From Microbispora hainanensis (GTDB lineage: Bacteria > Actinomycetota > Actinomycetes > Streptosporangiales > Streptosporangiaceae), in contig NZ_VIRM01000045.1 in the NCBI RefSeq assembly GCF_006874475.1, forward strand, positions 1 to 64,000: a stretch of 64,000 nt of DNA, written 5' to 3'. Within the stretch, counting starts at the first letter, position 1, and each line of letters begins with the position of its first letter. Positions 17,484 to 25,896 of the stretch are shown here, piece after piece. The notes below the pieces were generated by a model. The model saw only the letters and a program-made list of their open reading frames with translations, did not search any database and was not told the DNA's origin. Made by a program: the position numbers and the translations under genes.

Positions 17484-18314
17484 TCAGGGCTGGGTGGCGA
17501 GGACGGCCACCGGATCGCCGACGTGGATCTCGCCGTAATCGCGGGGGACGAAGCGGACACCGAACCAGGTCTTGCCGTCCCATCGGCGGTGGCGGGCCAT
17601 CGTACGGAGGGGTTCCTTGCCCTTCTCCAAAGTGGTGGGGTCGTAGGTGGGCACGGCGCAGCGGTCGCAGAGCTCGGACATGCGGAAGCGGAGGGCGCCG
17701 ATGCGGATCTCACGCCAGGTGTCCTCGGCATAGGGGGGAAAGCCGTCCACGACGAGGTTGGGGCGGAAGCGGGCCATGTCGAGGGGGGCGGGGGCCTCCT
17801 CCTGACGTTCGAGGGCGTCCTCGGCGATCCAGTCGTCGAGCCGGCGGAGAGAGGAGCGGGAGGTCAGCAGGAAGGGGGCGTCCCCGGCGAAGCTGACGAC
17901 GTCGCCCGGCAGGCCGCCGTGGGAGGCCGGGACGGCGCAGCGTCGCGGGTCGTCGAGCCAGACGAGGCGGGCGGGTTTCCCCAGCAGGCGGGTGAACCAG
18001 TCGTGGGCCTCCGGATGGGCGAGCACCACGGTGTCCACTTCCACGAAGTGGACGGGGACGCGTTCACCCGTGGCCGGAGGGACCTTCAGCTGCGGCAGAC
18101 CGGGAGCCTCGAGCAGGAGGCCGCCCTCGTCGGTGGGGGCCGCCACGACGGAGAGCATCCGCGGGTTCTCCCCCACCCAGTGCAGGTCGCCCGATTCGTC
18201 CACCACGGCCCACCGGCGGTCCCCCGCCGGCCCCCACGGTTCCACGACCGCCGAATCAACAACCCACCCAGAAACCGACTTCACCGGATATCTACGGATC
18301 TCGGCCAGCTCCAC
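17484..18314 (-). CDS. MOSC-domain protein with N-terminal beta-barrel
   Basis: About 276 aa. N-terminal MOSC_N barrel (ELAEIRRYPVKSVSG) and C-terminal MOSC domain with FRPNLVVDG and the conserved Cys of CDRCAVPTYDP. MOSC proteins bind molybdenum cofactor via this Cys; relatives include molybdenum-cofactor sulfurase C-terminal domains and mARC-type N-hydroxylated-substrate reductases. The GTG at 18314 is taken as start because the family begins at that point; an in-frame start at 18395 is possible. No molybdoenzyme is adjacent. Confidence 0.85.
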   Translation of the reverse strand: MELAEIRRYPVKSVSGWVVDSAVVEPWGPAGDRRWAVVDESGDLHWVGENPRMLSVVAAPTDEGGLLLEAPGLPQLKVPPATGERVPVHFVEVDTVVLAHPEAHDWFTRLLGKPARLVWLDDPRRCAVPASHGGLPGDVVSFAGDAPFLLTSRSSLRRLDDWIAEDALERQEEAPAPLDMARFRPNLVVDGFPPYAEDTWREIRIGALRFRMSELCDRCAVPTYDPTTLEKGKEPLRTMARHRRWDGKTWFGVRFVPRDYGEIHVGDPVAVLATQP

Positions 18315-18511
18315 ACCGCCAGCGTACGTCCGAGGATCACTTCTCGATAGCCGCAAAATCTGGTCGGAACCCGCGAACCGGCGCGAGTCCGGCACGACGG
18401 AGGTTACGGCTTTACTCCTGCTCTACCCCATCCGGCGCCCGCTTCGCGAGGAGGCCGCAATGAGGTATCGGCATGGGTGTTTTCCCCCTGCCAACATCAA
18501 GACCCGCACAG

Positions 18512-18538
18512 GCAGTCTGGAAGTCTCTTGAAGACTGC
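18512..18538. promoter_or_regulatory. Inverted repeat upstream of DUF5999 gene
   Basis: Perfect 7-bp arms GCAGTCT and AGACTGC are separated by 13 nt. A second, mutually exclusive hairpin forms from an internal AGTCT with the same AGACT. It ends 22 bp before the DUF5999 start, so it could act in the mRNA leader or as an operator. Confidence 0.45.
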
Positions 18539-18560
18539 GTGACAGCAAGGGGGAATCATC

Positions 18561-18752
18561 ATGTGCCGGCACCACACGCAGTGCCTGCCGGCGACCCTTC
18601 CCGGCCGCGACGAGGCCTGCCTGATCGTTCACGGCCTCCGGCAGGGAGGGGGACCGCTGGGCGACGGCGTGGTGCTCTTCGGCGACGGCGGCGAGCTTTC
18701 GGCCAAGGGACAGAGCACCCCCGCCCACGAGCCAGTGGGGTCTGCAGCGTGA
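18561..18752 (+). CDS. DUF5999 small protein
   Basis: 63 aa. The sequence MCRHHTQC...GRDEACLIV and GVVLFGDGGELS fits the small actinobacterial DUF5999 family, which begins MCxHxxxC and has GVxLFxDTGEL. The ATG has a strong AAGGGGG site. The stop codon overlaps the GTG of the following ATPase gene (GTGA), implying translational coupling with an anti-sigma-type partner. The Cys/His at the N-terminus may bind metal. Function is unknown. Confidence 0.75.
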   Translation: MCRHHTQCLPATLPGRDEACLIVHGLRQGGGPLGDGVVLFGDGGELSAKGQSTPAHEPVGSAA

Positions 18753-19297
18753 GCCTGATCTACTTTCCGCTCGGAACCCAGCCGATGCTGGCCTCGTATG
18801 ACTGCGAGCGGGGCAACGGCCTGTGGCGCCGTCACTCTTCCGTGCGTGACCGCTGGGAGACGCTGCGACGGCGGGTCGGTGACCTGGTGATACAGCTCGT
18901 GGACGGTACCGACCTCGAGGAGGCGTCATGGCGGTTGCCCGTACAGCCGACGTCGTGCGGCCGGGCCCGCCGCCTGATCCGCAAGCAGTTGAGCGCCTGG
19001 GGCATGGAATATGTGTCCGACGAGGCCGAGCTCCTGGTGAGCGAGCTGGTCGCGAACGTACTGCGTCACACGTGCTGCGACGATCTCACCCTGAGGCTGT
19101 CGACGGTGAACGGGCTGCTGCGCTGCGAGGTCGAGGACTGTAATGGGGGGATCCCGAAGATGCGCTGGCCCGCCCCGGACGACGAGAACGGCCGAGGACT
19201 GTACATACTGGACTCACTGGCCTGCTGCTGGGGCACCGACCGCACCCGCAGCGGCAAGATCATGTGGTTCGAGCTGCCGTCCTATGCCGGCCGCTGA
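18749..19297 (+). CDS. Anti-sigma-factor-type ATP-binding protein (HATPase_c)
   Basis: About 182 aa. RsbW/SpoIIAB-like GHKL kinase domain with N-box ELLVSELVANVLRHT, G1 region VEDCNGGIPK and G2 ENGRGLYILDSLA. The G1 Asp-x-Gly is degenerate (DCNGG), common in actinomycete single-domain regulators. It probably phosphorylates and sequesters an anti-sigma antagonist such as the STAS protein encoded next. Start: GTG at 18749 overlapping the DUF5999 stop; ATG at 18785 is the alternative. Confidence 0.8.
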   Translation: MSLIYFPLGTQPMLASYDCERGNGLWRRHSSVRDRWETLRRRVGDLVIQLVDGTDLEEASWRLPVQPTSCGRARRLIRKQLSAWGMEYVSDEAELLVSELVANVLRHTCCDDLTLRLSTVNGLLRCEVEDCNGGIPKMRWPAPDDENGRGLYILDSLACCWGTDRTRSGKIMWFELPSYAGR

Positions 19298-19375
19298 CGG
19301 CCGGTGCGCTCCCGCCACGGGGACAGGTGCGAGCCGCCGTGACGGCCCACCCCCGACTGGAGCGGTCATGTTGAC

Positions 19376-19735
19376 ATGATCGGGAAGGACGAGATGGGAA
19401 GGCTACATATCGTTGTCGGCTACAAGCCGCCCCACGCGGTGCTGGCTCTCAACGGGGAGCTCGACATGGCCACCGCCGCATACCTGGACGACGTGTTCAC
19501 GCGGGAGTACGAGGCGGGCCACCGCAAGATGATCCTCGACGTGGGAAGACTGACCTTCTGCGACTCGTACGGCCTGCGGACGATGCTGCGCCTGCAGGAC
19601 CGGTGTGCCGCCGACGGCGGCCGCCTGGTGCTGGCCGAGTCGCGCGGGATGCTGGCCCGGGTGCTGAACCTGACCGGCCTCGAACGCGCGCTCGTCCAGT
19701 TCGACACCGTGGAGCGGGCCACGGCCGAGTGCTGA
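19376..19735 (+). CDS. STAS-domain anti-sigma factor antagonist
   Basis: 119 aa, full SpoIIAA/RsbV-like STAS domain. ALNGELDMATAAYL leads into the strand carrying the phospho-acceptor motif FCDSYGLRTML, where Ser follows the conserved Asp. Together with the upstream GHKL ATPase it forms a partner-switch pair; no sigma factor is adjacent, so the target is encoded elsewhere. Two starts are possible: ATG 19376, or ATG 19394 (MGRLHIVVG) with a closer GGAAGGA. Confidence 0.85.
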   Translation: MIGKDEMGRLHIVVGYKPPHAVLALNGELDMATAAYLDDVFTREYEAGHRKMILDVGRLTFCDSYGLRTMLRLQDRCAADGGRLVLAESRGMLARVLNLTGLERALVQFDTVERATAEC

Positions 19736-19759
19736 CCCCCGCTCCCGGGCGGCCGCGCG

Positions 19760-20475
19760 CTAACGGCCGATCTTGTCCAGTTCGGCGATGTCCTCGTCGG
19801 AGAGCGAGAGCCCGGCGCCGGCGACGTTCTCGCGCAGGTGCGTCACCGACGAGGTGCCGGCGATCAGCAGGATGTTCGGCGACCGCCGCAGCAGCCAGGC
19901 CAGGGCGACCGACATCGGCGTCGCGCCCAGGCGGTCGGCCACGGCCGACAGCGCCGAGGACTGCAGGGGGCTGAAGCCGCCGAGCGGGAAGAAGGGCACG
20001 TAGGCGATGCCCTCGCCGGCGAGTTCGTCGATCAGCCCGTCGTCGTGCCGGTAGGCGAGGTTGTACATGTTCTGCACGCAGGCGATCGGCGCGATCGTCC
20101 GTGCCTCGGCGACCTGTCCGGCCGTCGCGTTGCTGACTCCGAGATGGGCGGATCAGGCCCTGCCGCCGAAGTTCGGCGAGCGCCTCGAAGGGCTCGGCGA
20201 GCGAGCCGGGCCGGGGTCCCCGGGCGTCGCCGAGCCGGAGGTTGACCAGGTCGAGCACGTCGAGGCCGAGGGTTTCGAGATTCTCGTGGACGGCGCGGCG
20301 CAGGTCGTCGGGCCGCCGGGCCGGGGGCCAGCCGCCGTGCTCGTCGCGGGTCGCGCCGACCTTGGTCACGATGTGCAGCGATTCCGGATAGGGGTGCAGC
20401 GCCTCGCGGAGCAGCTGGTTGGTGACGCGCGGTCCGTAGGCGGCGGCGGTGTCGATGATACCTCTGTCCTTCATG
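19760..20475 (-). pseudogene. Aldo/keto reductase, 5'-truncated and frameshifted
   Basis: The first part (minus strand from 20475) encodes IDTAAAYGPRVTNQLLREALHP and HIVTKVGA, the AKR cofactor/active-site region with catalytic Tyr. The part from 20077 encodes VQNMYNLAYR, PFFPLGG and the NADPH-binding IAGTSSV end. Between them near 20150 the frame is broken: removing one C from CGCCCATC restores IRHLGVSNAT, the family consensus. The N-terminal strand and conserved Gly-rich start of AKRs (about 45 residues) are missing. Both lesions indicate a dead gene unless the C is a sequencing error. Confidence 0.75.
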
Positions 20476-20493
20476 TCGGGCCAGGTGGTTCCT

Positions 20494-20658
20494 GTCGGTT
20501 CGCCCGCGACGCCGACCGTGCCCGTCACGGTCTGCTACGAGCTGACCGACCTCGGTGTCTCCCTGTACGAGATGGTGCGCAGCCTCAAGGCCTGGGCCGA
20601 GACGCACATGGACGATGTGCTCGCCCACCGCGCGGCGTACGACGCCCGCACCCCCTGA
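20494..20658 (+). pseudogene. HxlR-family regulator, C-terminal remnant
   Basis: Only the end of an HxlR-type winged-helix regulator remains: TVPVTVCYELTDLG through SLYEMVRSLKAWAETHMDDVL, matching the family wing and last helix. The DNA-recognition helices are absent. The fragment abuts the broken 5' end of the aldo/keto reductase. A single deletion of the shared divergent promoter region and both 5' ends would explain both remnants. Confidence 0.7.
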
Positions 20659-20725
20659 CTCCGGTGTGGTCGGGTGATCGGCAGGGGGTGCGGCTCCGTC
20701 GCGCCGCCCACGCGGGACGCGGCGG

Positions 20726-21211
20726 TCACCCGGTCACTTTCTGGAGGAACTCGCTCACGTTGACCGCGGTCCTGCTGATCTTCTCTTCGAGCGTGAGCGA
20801 TTCCGGCATCCGCCCGCCGGGCCCGACGTCCTTCTTGCCCCGTAGATAGAGAGAGCAGGCCAGGTCGGTGCAGATGTAGGCGCCCACCGAGTTGCCACTG
20901 CCTCCGGTGCGGCGGGCGGTCATCAGCGACACGCCGTCACCGGTGTGCGTGGTCAGGCAGAGCGAGCACATGCTCCGCCGTACATGCCCGGCGTTCGGGG
21001 CGGCCCGTCGTAGCGCCACCCCCACCAGACGGTCGCCCTGCTCGGCGACCAGGTACGCGCGACCCGGCGAGGAAAGGTCCTGCCAGCCCAGGAAGTCCAG
21101 GTCGTCCCAGGGCCGCGCGTCCAGGTCCCTGGGGACGGCAAGGCGCTTGACCTCGCCCTTGGTGCAGTTGACGAACGATGCGCGGATCTCGCGCTCGGCG
21201 ATCGGCCTCAT
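20726..21211 (-). CDS. FBP-domain (EF-G-binding, treble-clef zinc finger) protein
   Basis: 161 aa resembling the actinobacterial FBP family related to FusB-type elongation factor G-binding proteins. N-terminal EREIRASFVNCTKGE and DLDFLGWQDL. The C-terminal four-Cys zinc finger is built from MCSLCLTTH and YICTDLACSLYLRGKK. FusB relatives release stalled EF-G from the ribosome and can give fusidic acid resistance; that activity here is inference. The ATG at 21211 lacks a strong ribosome site. A perfect palindrome lies 50 bp upstream. Confidence 0.75.
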   Translation of the reverse strand: MRPIAEREIRASFVNCTKGEVKRLAVPRDLDARPWDDLDFLGWQDLSSPGRAYLVAEQGDRLVGVALRRAAPNAGHVRRSMCSLCLTTHTGDGVSLMTARRTGGSGNSVGAYICTDLACSLYLRGKKDVGPGGRMPESLTLEEKISRTAVNVSEFLQKVTG

Positions 21212-21244
21212 AGGCACGAACCTATCGGCAGCCGATTTTTGGGG

Positions 21245-21384
21245 CAAACGATTAAGTTTTTTCCTAGGAGTCCTAGGAAGTCCCGGCAGCGGCGAGCGCG
21301 ACCGAATCGTTCGGCCCACTAATGATTGTGCTATCGTTCGAGAGACAAACGTTTCCAGCCCTAACGTTTTTATGGGCAAACGAA
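21245..21384. promoter_or_regulatory. AACG-repeat promoter region of epoxide hydrolase
   Basis: A locally AT-rich stretch holds four AAACG/AACGTTT cores: about 21246-21250, 21347-21354 (AAACGTTT palindrome), 21363-21368 and 21377-21381. Spacing suggests multiple regulator sites over the promoter. CGGAGCTGAGACC precedes the start codon. Confidence 0.4.
21261..21279. promoter_or_regulatory. 19-bp perfect palindrome, candidate operator
   Basis: TTCCTAGGAGTCCTAGGAA is symmetric about the central G with 9-bp arms. It lies in the divergent promoter region between the FBP gene and the epoxide hydrolase gene, so one repressor could control both. No regulator gene is adjacent. Confidence 0.6.
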
Positions 21385-21403
21385 TCCCTCCGGAGCTGAG
21401 ACC

Positions 21404-22507
21404 ATGATCAAGCCGTTCCGCATCGACATCCCCCAGGCCGACCTCGACGACCTGGCCGACCGGCTCGCCCGCACCCGCTGGCCCAACGAGGTCGCCGACG
21501 CCGGGTGGGACTACGGCTTCCCGCTCGCGCGGCTGAAGGAGCTCGCCGAGCACTGGCGGACCGGGTACGACTGGCGCGAGCACGAGGCCGCGCTCAACGA
21601 GCTCCCGCACTTCACCACGGAGATCGAGGGCCAGAACATCCACTTCGTCCACGTCCGGTCCGCCAAGCCGGACGCGCTCGCGCTGATCCTCACCCACGGC
21701 TGGCCCGGCTCGTTCCTGGAGTTCCTCGACGTCATCGGGCCGCTGTCGCGCGAGTTCCACCTGGTGATCCCGTCCATCCCCGGATATGGCTTCTCCGGGC
21801 CGACCCACGAACGCGGCTGGGACGCCGTCCGGATCGCGCGGGCCTGGGCCGAGCTGATGCGCCGTCTCGGGTACGAGCGCTACGGCGCGCAGGGCGGCGA
21901 CTTCGGCGCCGGCATCTCCCTGGCGCTCGGCGCGGCGGCACCGGAGCGGGTGGTCGGGGTCCACGTCAACTACCTGCCGACCCGGCCGGTGCCGGACGCC
22001 GGCATCGAGCTGTCCGCGACGGACGAGGCCAGGCTGGACAAGGTCAGGCACCTGATGGCGAACCGTCCGCCCTACCAGGCCCTGCAGGTTCTCACCCCGC
22101 AGACCATCGGCTACGCGCTGACCGACTCGCCGGTCGGCCAGCTGGTCTGGATCGCCGAGCGCTTCGCGCAGTGGACGGACCCCCGCTTCCCCATCGGCGA
22201 CGACCGCATGCTCACCGACGTCTCGCTCTACTGGCTGACCGCCACCGCGGCCTCCTCGGCGCGGCTCCACCACGAGACCCCGCGGGGATCCTCGCCGTGC
22301 CCGGTGCCGGTCGGCGTGGCGGTACTCCCCCACGACATCACGCAGTCGGTGCGACCGCTGGCCGAGCGGCTGTACGACATCCGGCACTGGTCGGAGTTCG
22401 AACGCGGCGGCCACTTCGCCGCGATGGAGGTGCCGGAGCTGCTCGCCGGGGACGTACGGGACTTCTTCCTCACCCTGGTCGGCGCGGCCGAGGGCCGGAA
22501 CGCGTGA
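21404..22507 (+). CDS. Epoxide hydrolase, alpha/beta-hydrolase with EHN domain
   Basis: 367 aa. The N-terminal EHN domain ([25 protein letters not shown]) is typical of microsomal-type epoxide hydrolases. The core has the oxyanion motif HGWPGSF, nucleophilic Asp in AQGGDFGAG, lid Tyr residues and the catalytic His in RGGHFAAME. It hydrolyses epoxides to diols; physiological substrate unknown. Length is standard. Divergent from the FBP gene across an operator-rich spacer. Confidence 0.9.
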   Translation: MIKPFRIDIPQADLDDLADRLARTRWPNEVADAGWDYGFPLARLKELAEHWRTGYDWREHEAALNELPHFTTEIEGQNIHFVHVRSAKPDALALILTHGWPGSFLEFLDVIGPLSREFHLVIPSIPGYGFSGPTHERGWDAVRIARAWAELMRRLGYERYGAQGGDFGAGISLALGAAAPERVVGVHVNYLPTRPVPDAGIELSATDEARLDKVRHLMANRPPYQALQVLTPQTIGYALTDSPVGQLVWIAERFAQWTDPRFPIGDDRMLTDVSLYWLTATAASSARLHHETPRGSSPCPVPVGVAVLPHDITQSVRPLAERLYDIRHWSEFERGGHFAAMEVPELLAGDVRDFFLTLVGAAEGRNA

Positions 22508-22610
22508 TCGTCGCCGGGCAGGACAAGGGCAAGGACGAGGGCAGCACGAGGGCCGTCCCGGCGGCGCGGCCCTCGCCGCCGGGCCTCCCGGGCGCGATGG
22601 GCCGGGTGGA

Positions 22611-23852
22611 CTACGGGAGCTGGTCGCGGCGGCGGGTCAGCGCCGCGATCTCGGCGGTGTTGCCCGCCAGGCCGATGGCCGTGTCGTAGGCCGCGCGCGC
22701 CTCACGACCTCGGCCCAGCCGGCGCAGCAGATCGGCGCGGGTGGCGTGGTAGGCGTGATAGCCGGCCAGCCGGGACTCAAGACGGTCGACGGCCGCCAGC
22801 GCCACCTCCGGGCCGTCGAGCTCGGCGACCGCGATGGCCCGGTTGAGCGCGACGACCGGCGAGGGATCGAGGCGTACGAGCTGGTCATAGAGGGCGAGGA
22901 CCTGCGACCAGTCGGTGTCGCGCATGTCGCGGGCGGAGGTGTGCACGGCGTTGATCGCCGCGAGGATCTGGAAGCGGCCCGGGGCCGCCCCGGCGGCGGC
23001 AGCGGCGAGGCGCTCGCGCACCAGCCGGTGGCCCTCGGCGATCAGCGCCGTGTCCCACGCCCCGCGGTCCTGCTCGTCCAGGGCGACGAGTTCGCCGCCG
23101 GCCGAGACCCGGGCGGGCCGGCGGGCCTCGGTCAGGAGCATCAGCGCCAGCAGCCCGGCCACCTCACCGTCGCCGGGCAGCAGCACCCGGATCAGGCGGG
23201 TGAGCCGGATCGCCTCGGCGGTCAGCTCCCGCCGTACGGGATCGGTGCCGGGGCCGGTGGCCAGGTAGCCCTCGTTGAACACGAGGTAGAGGACGGCGAG
23301 GACACCGGAGACGCGCGCCGGGAGGTCCTCCGCCGACGGCATCCGATAGGGGATGCGCGCCGCCTTGATCTTGGCCTTGGCACGGGTGATCCGCTGCCCC
23401 ATGGCGCTCTCGGCCACCAGGAAGGCGCGGGCGATCTCGGGCATGGTCAGCCCGGCGACCATGCGCAGCGTCAGCGCCACGCGCGCCTCCATCGCCAGTG
23501 CGGGGTGACAGCAGGTGAAGATCAGCCGGAGCCGGTCGTCGTCGATCGCGCCGACCGGCTCGGGCGGGTCGTCGTCGTAGACCATCCGAGCCTCCCTGTG
23601 CTTGTCGTCGCGTTTGTTCTCACGCCGGATGCGGTCGATGGCCTTGCGGCCGGCGGTGGTGGTCAGCCAGGCGCCGGGGTTGGGCGGCACGCCGTCGGCC
23701 GGCCACCGCTCGACGGCGGTCGCGAACGCCTCGGCGGCCGCCTCCTCGGCGATGTCGAGGTCGCCGAAGCGCCTGGTCAGGGCGGCGACCACCCGCGCCC
23801 ATTCCGCACGGTGGGCCTGGGTGATCGCCTCGCGGACGTCGATCCCGTTCAC
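22611..23852 (-). CDS. ECF42-type RNA polymerase sigma factor with TPR-like C-terminus (module 1)
   Basis: 413 aa, about twice the length of a minimal ECF sigma. Sigma region 2 (DLDIAEEAAAEAFATAVERWP, split core DIAEEAAAEAF) and region 4 (LTLRMVAGLTMPEIARAFLVAESAMGQRI) are followed by the long DUF6596/TPR-like extension with YLVFNEGY, DQDRGAWD and a terminal tetratricopeptide stretch. ECF42 sigmas lack an anti-sigma factor and are encoded with DGPF (YCII-related) proteins, as here. The GTG start overlaps the DGPF stop (GTGA). Confidence 0.9.
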   Translation of the reverse strand: MNGIDVREAITQAHRAEWARVVAALTRRFGDLDIAEEAAAEAFATAVERWPADGVPPNPGAWLTTTAGRKAIDRIRRENKRDDKHREARMVYDDDPPEPVGAIDDDRLRLIFTCCHPALAMEARVALTLRMVAGLTMPEIARAFLVAESAMGQRITRAKAKIKAARIPYRMPSAEDLPARVSGVLAVLYLVFNEGYLATGPGTDPVRRELTAEAIRLTRLIRVLLPGDGEVAGLLALMLLTEARRPARVSAGGELVALDEQDRGAWDTALIAEGHRLVRERLAAAAAGAAPGRFQILAAINAVHTSARDMRDTDWSQVLALYDQLVRLDPSPVVALNRAIAVAELDGPEVALAAVDRLESRLAGYHAYHATRADLLRRLGRGREARAAYDTAIGLAGNTAEIAALTRRRDQLP

Positions 23853-24172
23853 GCGAACGGCCGCACCTCGACTTTCCGGTTGCAGGCTTTCGACCCCTCC
23901 GCCGCCAGCCTGAGCGCCACGTCGAGGTCGGCGGCCTCGATGATCCAGAAGCCGGCGAGGAACTCCTTCGACTCCAGGAAGGGCCCGTCGGTGACCATCG
24001 CCGCCCCGCCCCGGTTGTCGACGACGGTGGCCGTGCCGGGCGAGGCGAGGCCGCCGGCGAAGACCCAGTGGCCCTCGGCCTGGAGCCGGTCGTTGAACAC
24101 GTCGATCGCGGCGTCCTCCTCCGGAGTGGCGAGGCCGGGCCGGTCGTGGATCACGGAGAACAGGTATCGCAT
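23849..24172 (-). CDS. YCII-related DGPF-domain protein (module 1)
   Basis: 107 aa with the family signature TDGPFLESKEFLAGFWII. DGPF proteins accompany ECF42 sigma factors and are both members and targets of their regulons; their biochemical role is not established. The ATG at 24172 starts MRYLFSVIHDRP. Follows the DHFR-like gene by 51 bp and overlaps the sigma gene, giving a three-gene operon. Confidence 0.9.
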   Translation of the reverse strand: MRYLFSVIHDRPGLATPEEDAAIDVFNDRLQAEGHWVFAGGLASPGTATVVDNRGGAAMVTDGPFLESKEFLAGFWIIEAADLDVALRLAAEGSKACNRKVEVRPFA

Positions 24173-24223
24173 CTGAAGATCATCTCCTGTGGCAGGGCTG
24201 GGAGGGCGTACGGGTCGGGGACG

Positions 24224-24844
24224 TCACGGCGTCACGTACTGCGGGCGCCCCGCCGGCCGGTAGACCTGGATCGTCACACCCTTGGAGTCGACGCGCGACT
24301 CGATCAGGTCGAGCGCGAGATCCGGGCCGGCGTCCGGGAACAGCCGCGCGCCCTGGCCGAGGACGAGGGGCACGACGATCAGCGTCATCTCGTCGACCAG
24401 GTCGTTCTCCAGCAGCCACCGGGTCAGGGTGCCGCTGCCGTGCACCTGCAGCTCACCCCCCGGCCTGGCCTTCAGGTCCGCGACGGCGGTCGCGAGGCCG
24501 GCGGGCAGGACCGTGGTGCCCGCCCACGCCGATGCGGCGAGCGTGGCCGACGCGACGTACTTGGGCCGGGTGTTCAACGCCCGCACGACGGGCTCCCAGC
24601 CGGGGGCGTCCTCGGCCGTCATGGTCCCCCACGAGCCGGCGAACAGCTCGTAGGTCCGCCGGCCGAACAGGAACGCGCCGGCGCGCTGATAGGTCTGCTT
24701 GATGAGCTCGCGGGTCTCGTCATCGCCCTTGCCCAGGGCCCATCCGCCGCGCTCGAATCCGTTCCTGCGGTCCTCGTCCGACGTGCCGCCGTTTCCCTGC
24801 ATCACTCCGTCGAGGGTGAGCTGGGTCATGGTCGTCAGCTTCAT
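24224..24844 (-). CDS. RibD/dihydrofolate-reductase-like protein (module 1)
   Basis: 206 aa of the bacterial DHFR-related RibD C-terminal family: LTLDGVMQGNGG near the start, FGRRTYELFAGSWG, ELQVHGSGTLTRWLLE and a terminal DSKGVTIQVY. A reductase using NAD(P)H is likely; it is not the essential DHFR. GAAGGAAG precedes the ATG at 24844. It heads the operon with the DGPF and ECF42 genes and lies 74 nt downstream of a candidate ECF42 promoter. DHFR-like genes are frequent ECF42 targets. Confidence 0.85.
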   Translation of the reverse strand: MKLTTMTQLTLDGVMQGNGGTSDEDRRNGFERGGWALGKGDDETRELIKQTYQRAGAFLFGRRTYELFAGSWGTMTAEDAPGWEPVVRALNTRPKYVASATLAASAWAGTTVLPAGLATAVADLKARPGGELQVHGSGTLTRWLLENDLVDEMTLIVVPLVLGQGARLFPDAGPDLALDLIESRVDSKGVTIQVYRPAGRPQYVTP

Positions 24845-24917
24845 GGTCGTGCTTCCTTCTCTGGGTGCCGCTGGGTGCCGCTGGGCGCCGCCCCTCGTGG
24901 CGGGCCTCACCCCTGCT

Positions 24918-24943
24918 ACGAACGCCCCCGCCCCGATCCGACA
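24918..24943 (-). promoter_or_regulatory. Candidate ECF42-type promoter for module 1
   Basis: On the minus strand TGTCGG (24943-24938), 17 nt, then CGT (24920-24918), about 75 nt before the DHFR-like start. Same spacing and near-identical boxes precede modules 2 and 3. It lies within the 3' end of the ankyrin-like remnant. Confidence 0.6.
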
Positions 24944-25467
24944 CCGCCTCCCGGACGATGTCGACCACCTCGCGCACACGTTCGACGTCGCTGGTGTCCA
25001 TGATGCGCGGCTGGACCATCGGTCACCTTGTCCCGGTCGCGCTGGGAGAGGGCGAGCAGATCGGCCGGCCAGCCGGCCGGGCACCTGGCGCGGATGGCGG
25101 CGTCGTTCTCGATGAGATACGGGATGCCGCCGCTCACCAGGCGTTCTTCTCCGCGATCCCCTCGCGTGATCGCCGCCTCTGCGGTGTGCAGCCCGCGTAG
25201 CGTGCCGGAGGTGCCAACGTCGGCAAGGAGCCCCGCTACCTGCGTATGCCCGCCGAGCAGAGCCAGCTCCCGCGCCGTGTGGAAGCGGGGGCGGAAGGCA
25301 TCGATCCGCCGGACGGTGAACTCGCCGGTCAACAGCCGTCCGACGCGGGGTGGGACCGGGCGGGTCCGTGGCCACCAGGAAGCCCGCCTGCTCGCCGATG
25401 GCGTCCGGCGGCTGCTCAGGTGCGGGCGGGCGAGCGCTTCGCAGGCGGCACTGTTTTCGCATAACAA
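24920..25467 (-). pseudogene. Ankyrin-like protein remnant with frameshifts
   Basis: One minus-strand frame encodes FHTARELALLGGHTQVAGLL, an ankyrin-type helix pair, then GIPYLIENDAAIRARCPAGW. At about 25018 the frame breaks: deleting one G gives DKVT joined to MVQPRIMDTSDVERV in the next frame, which continues as a plausible helix. Near 25370 another switch is suggested by EQAGFLVATD in the alternate frame. I read this as a decaying gene. Family assignment rests on the single ankyrin-like stretch. Confidence 0.4.
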
Positions 25468-25497
25468 AGACGCCTTTCTGCGAAAAAGGTGGAGGAA

Positions 25498-25896
25498 TTA
25501 CGCCTCTTCAAGGCGGCTGGTGAGCGGAAGCAGCACCAGCGGGATCACGACGGCCGCCGTGAGTGCGGCCAGCAACGGCATGCGCTCGCCGGGCGTGAGA
25601 TGGTGCAGCAGCTGGATGTGGATCACCAGGTGTGGCGCGGCGAACACCAGGTACACGGCGAGTGCCGTACGAGCCGTGCTCCGCCGTACGACGAAAACAG
25701 CCACCCCCAGCACCACCGACGTGGCCAGGCTCATCGCGCCGTAGTCCATCATCAGATGCGCGTTGTACGGCATGCGCATCCCCACCCAGGGGATGTTGAA
25801 GAACGAGCGCGGGAACAACAGAGCCCAACCTCCCACGGCAAACTGCGTCACGGCGAGGAAGGCAAGGCCCGCGCGCAACCACGTGCGGGCACTCAT
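25498..25896 (-). CDS. Four-helix integral membrane protein, unknown function
   Basis: 132 aa, four predicted membrane helices: residues about 8-28 (AGLAFLAVTQFAVGGWALLF), 48-68 (GAMSLATSVVLGVAVFVV), 76-96 and 106-125. No catalytic motif recognised. The ATG overlaps the stop of the upstream NmrA-like gene (ATGA), so it is co-translated with that epimerase-like protein in what looks like an ECF41 target operon. Confidence 0.75.
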   Translation of the reverse strand: MSARTWLRAGLAFLAVTQFAVGGWALLFPRSFFNIPWVGMRMPYNAHLMMDYGAMSLATSVVLGVAVFVVRRSTARTALAVYLVFAAPHLVIHIQLLHHLTPGERMPLLAALTAAVVIPLVLLPLTSRLEEA

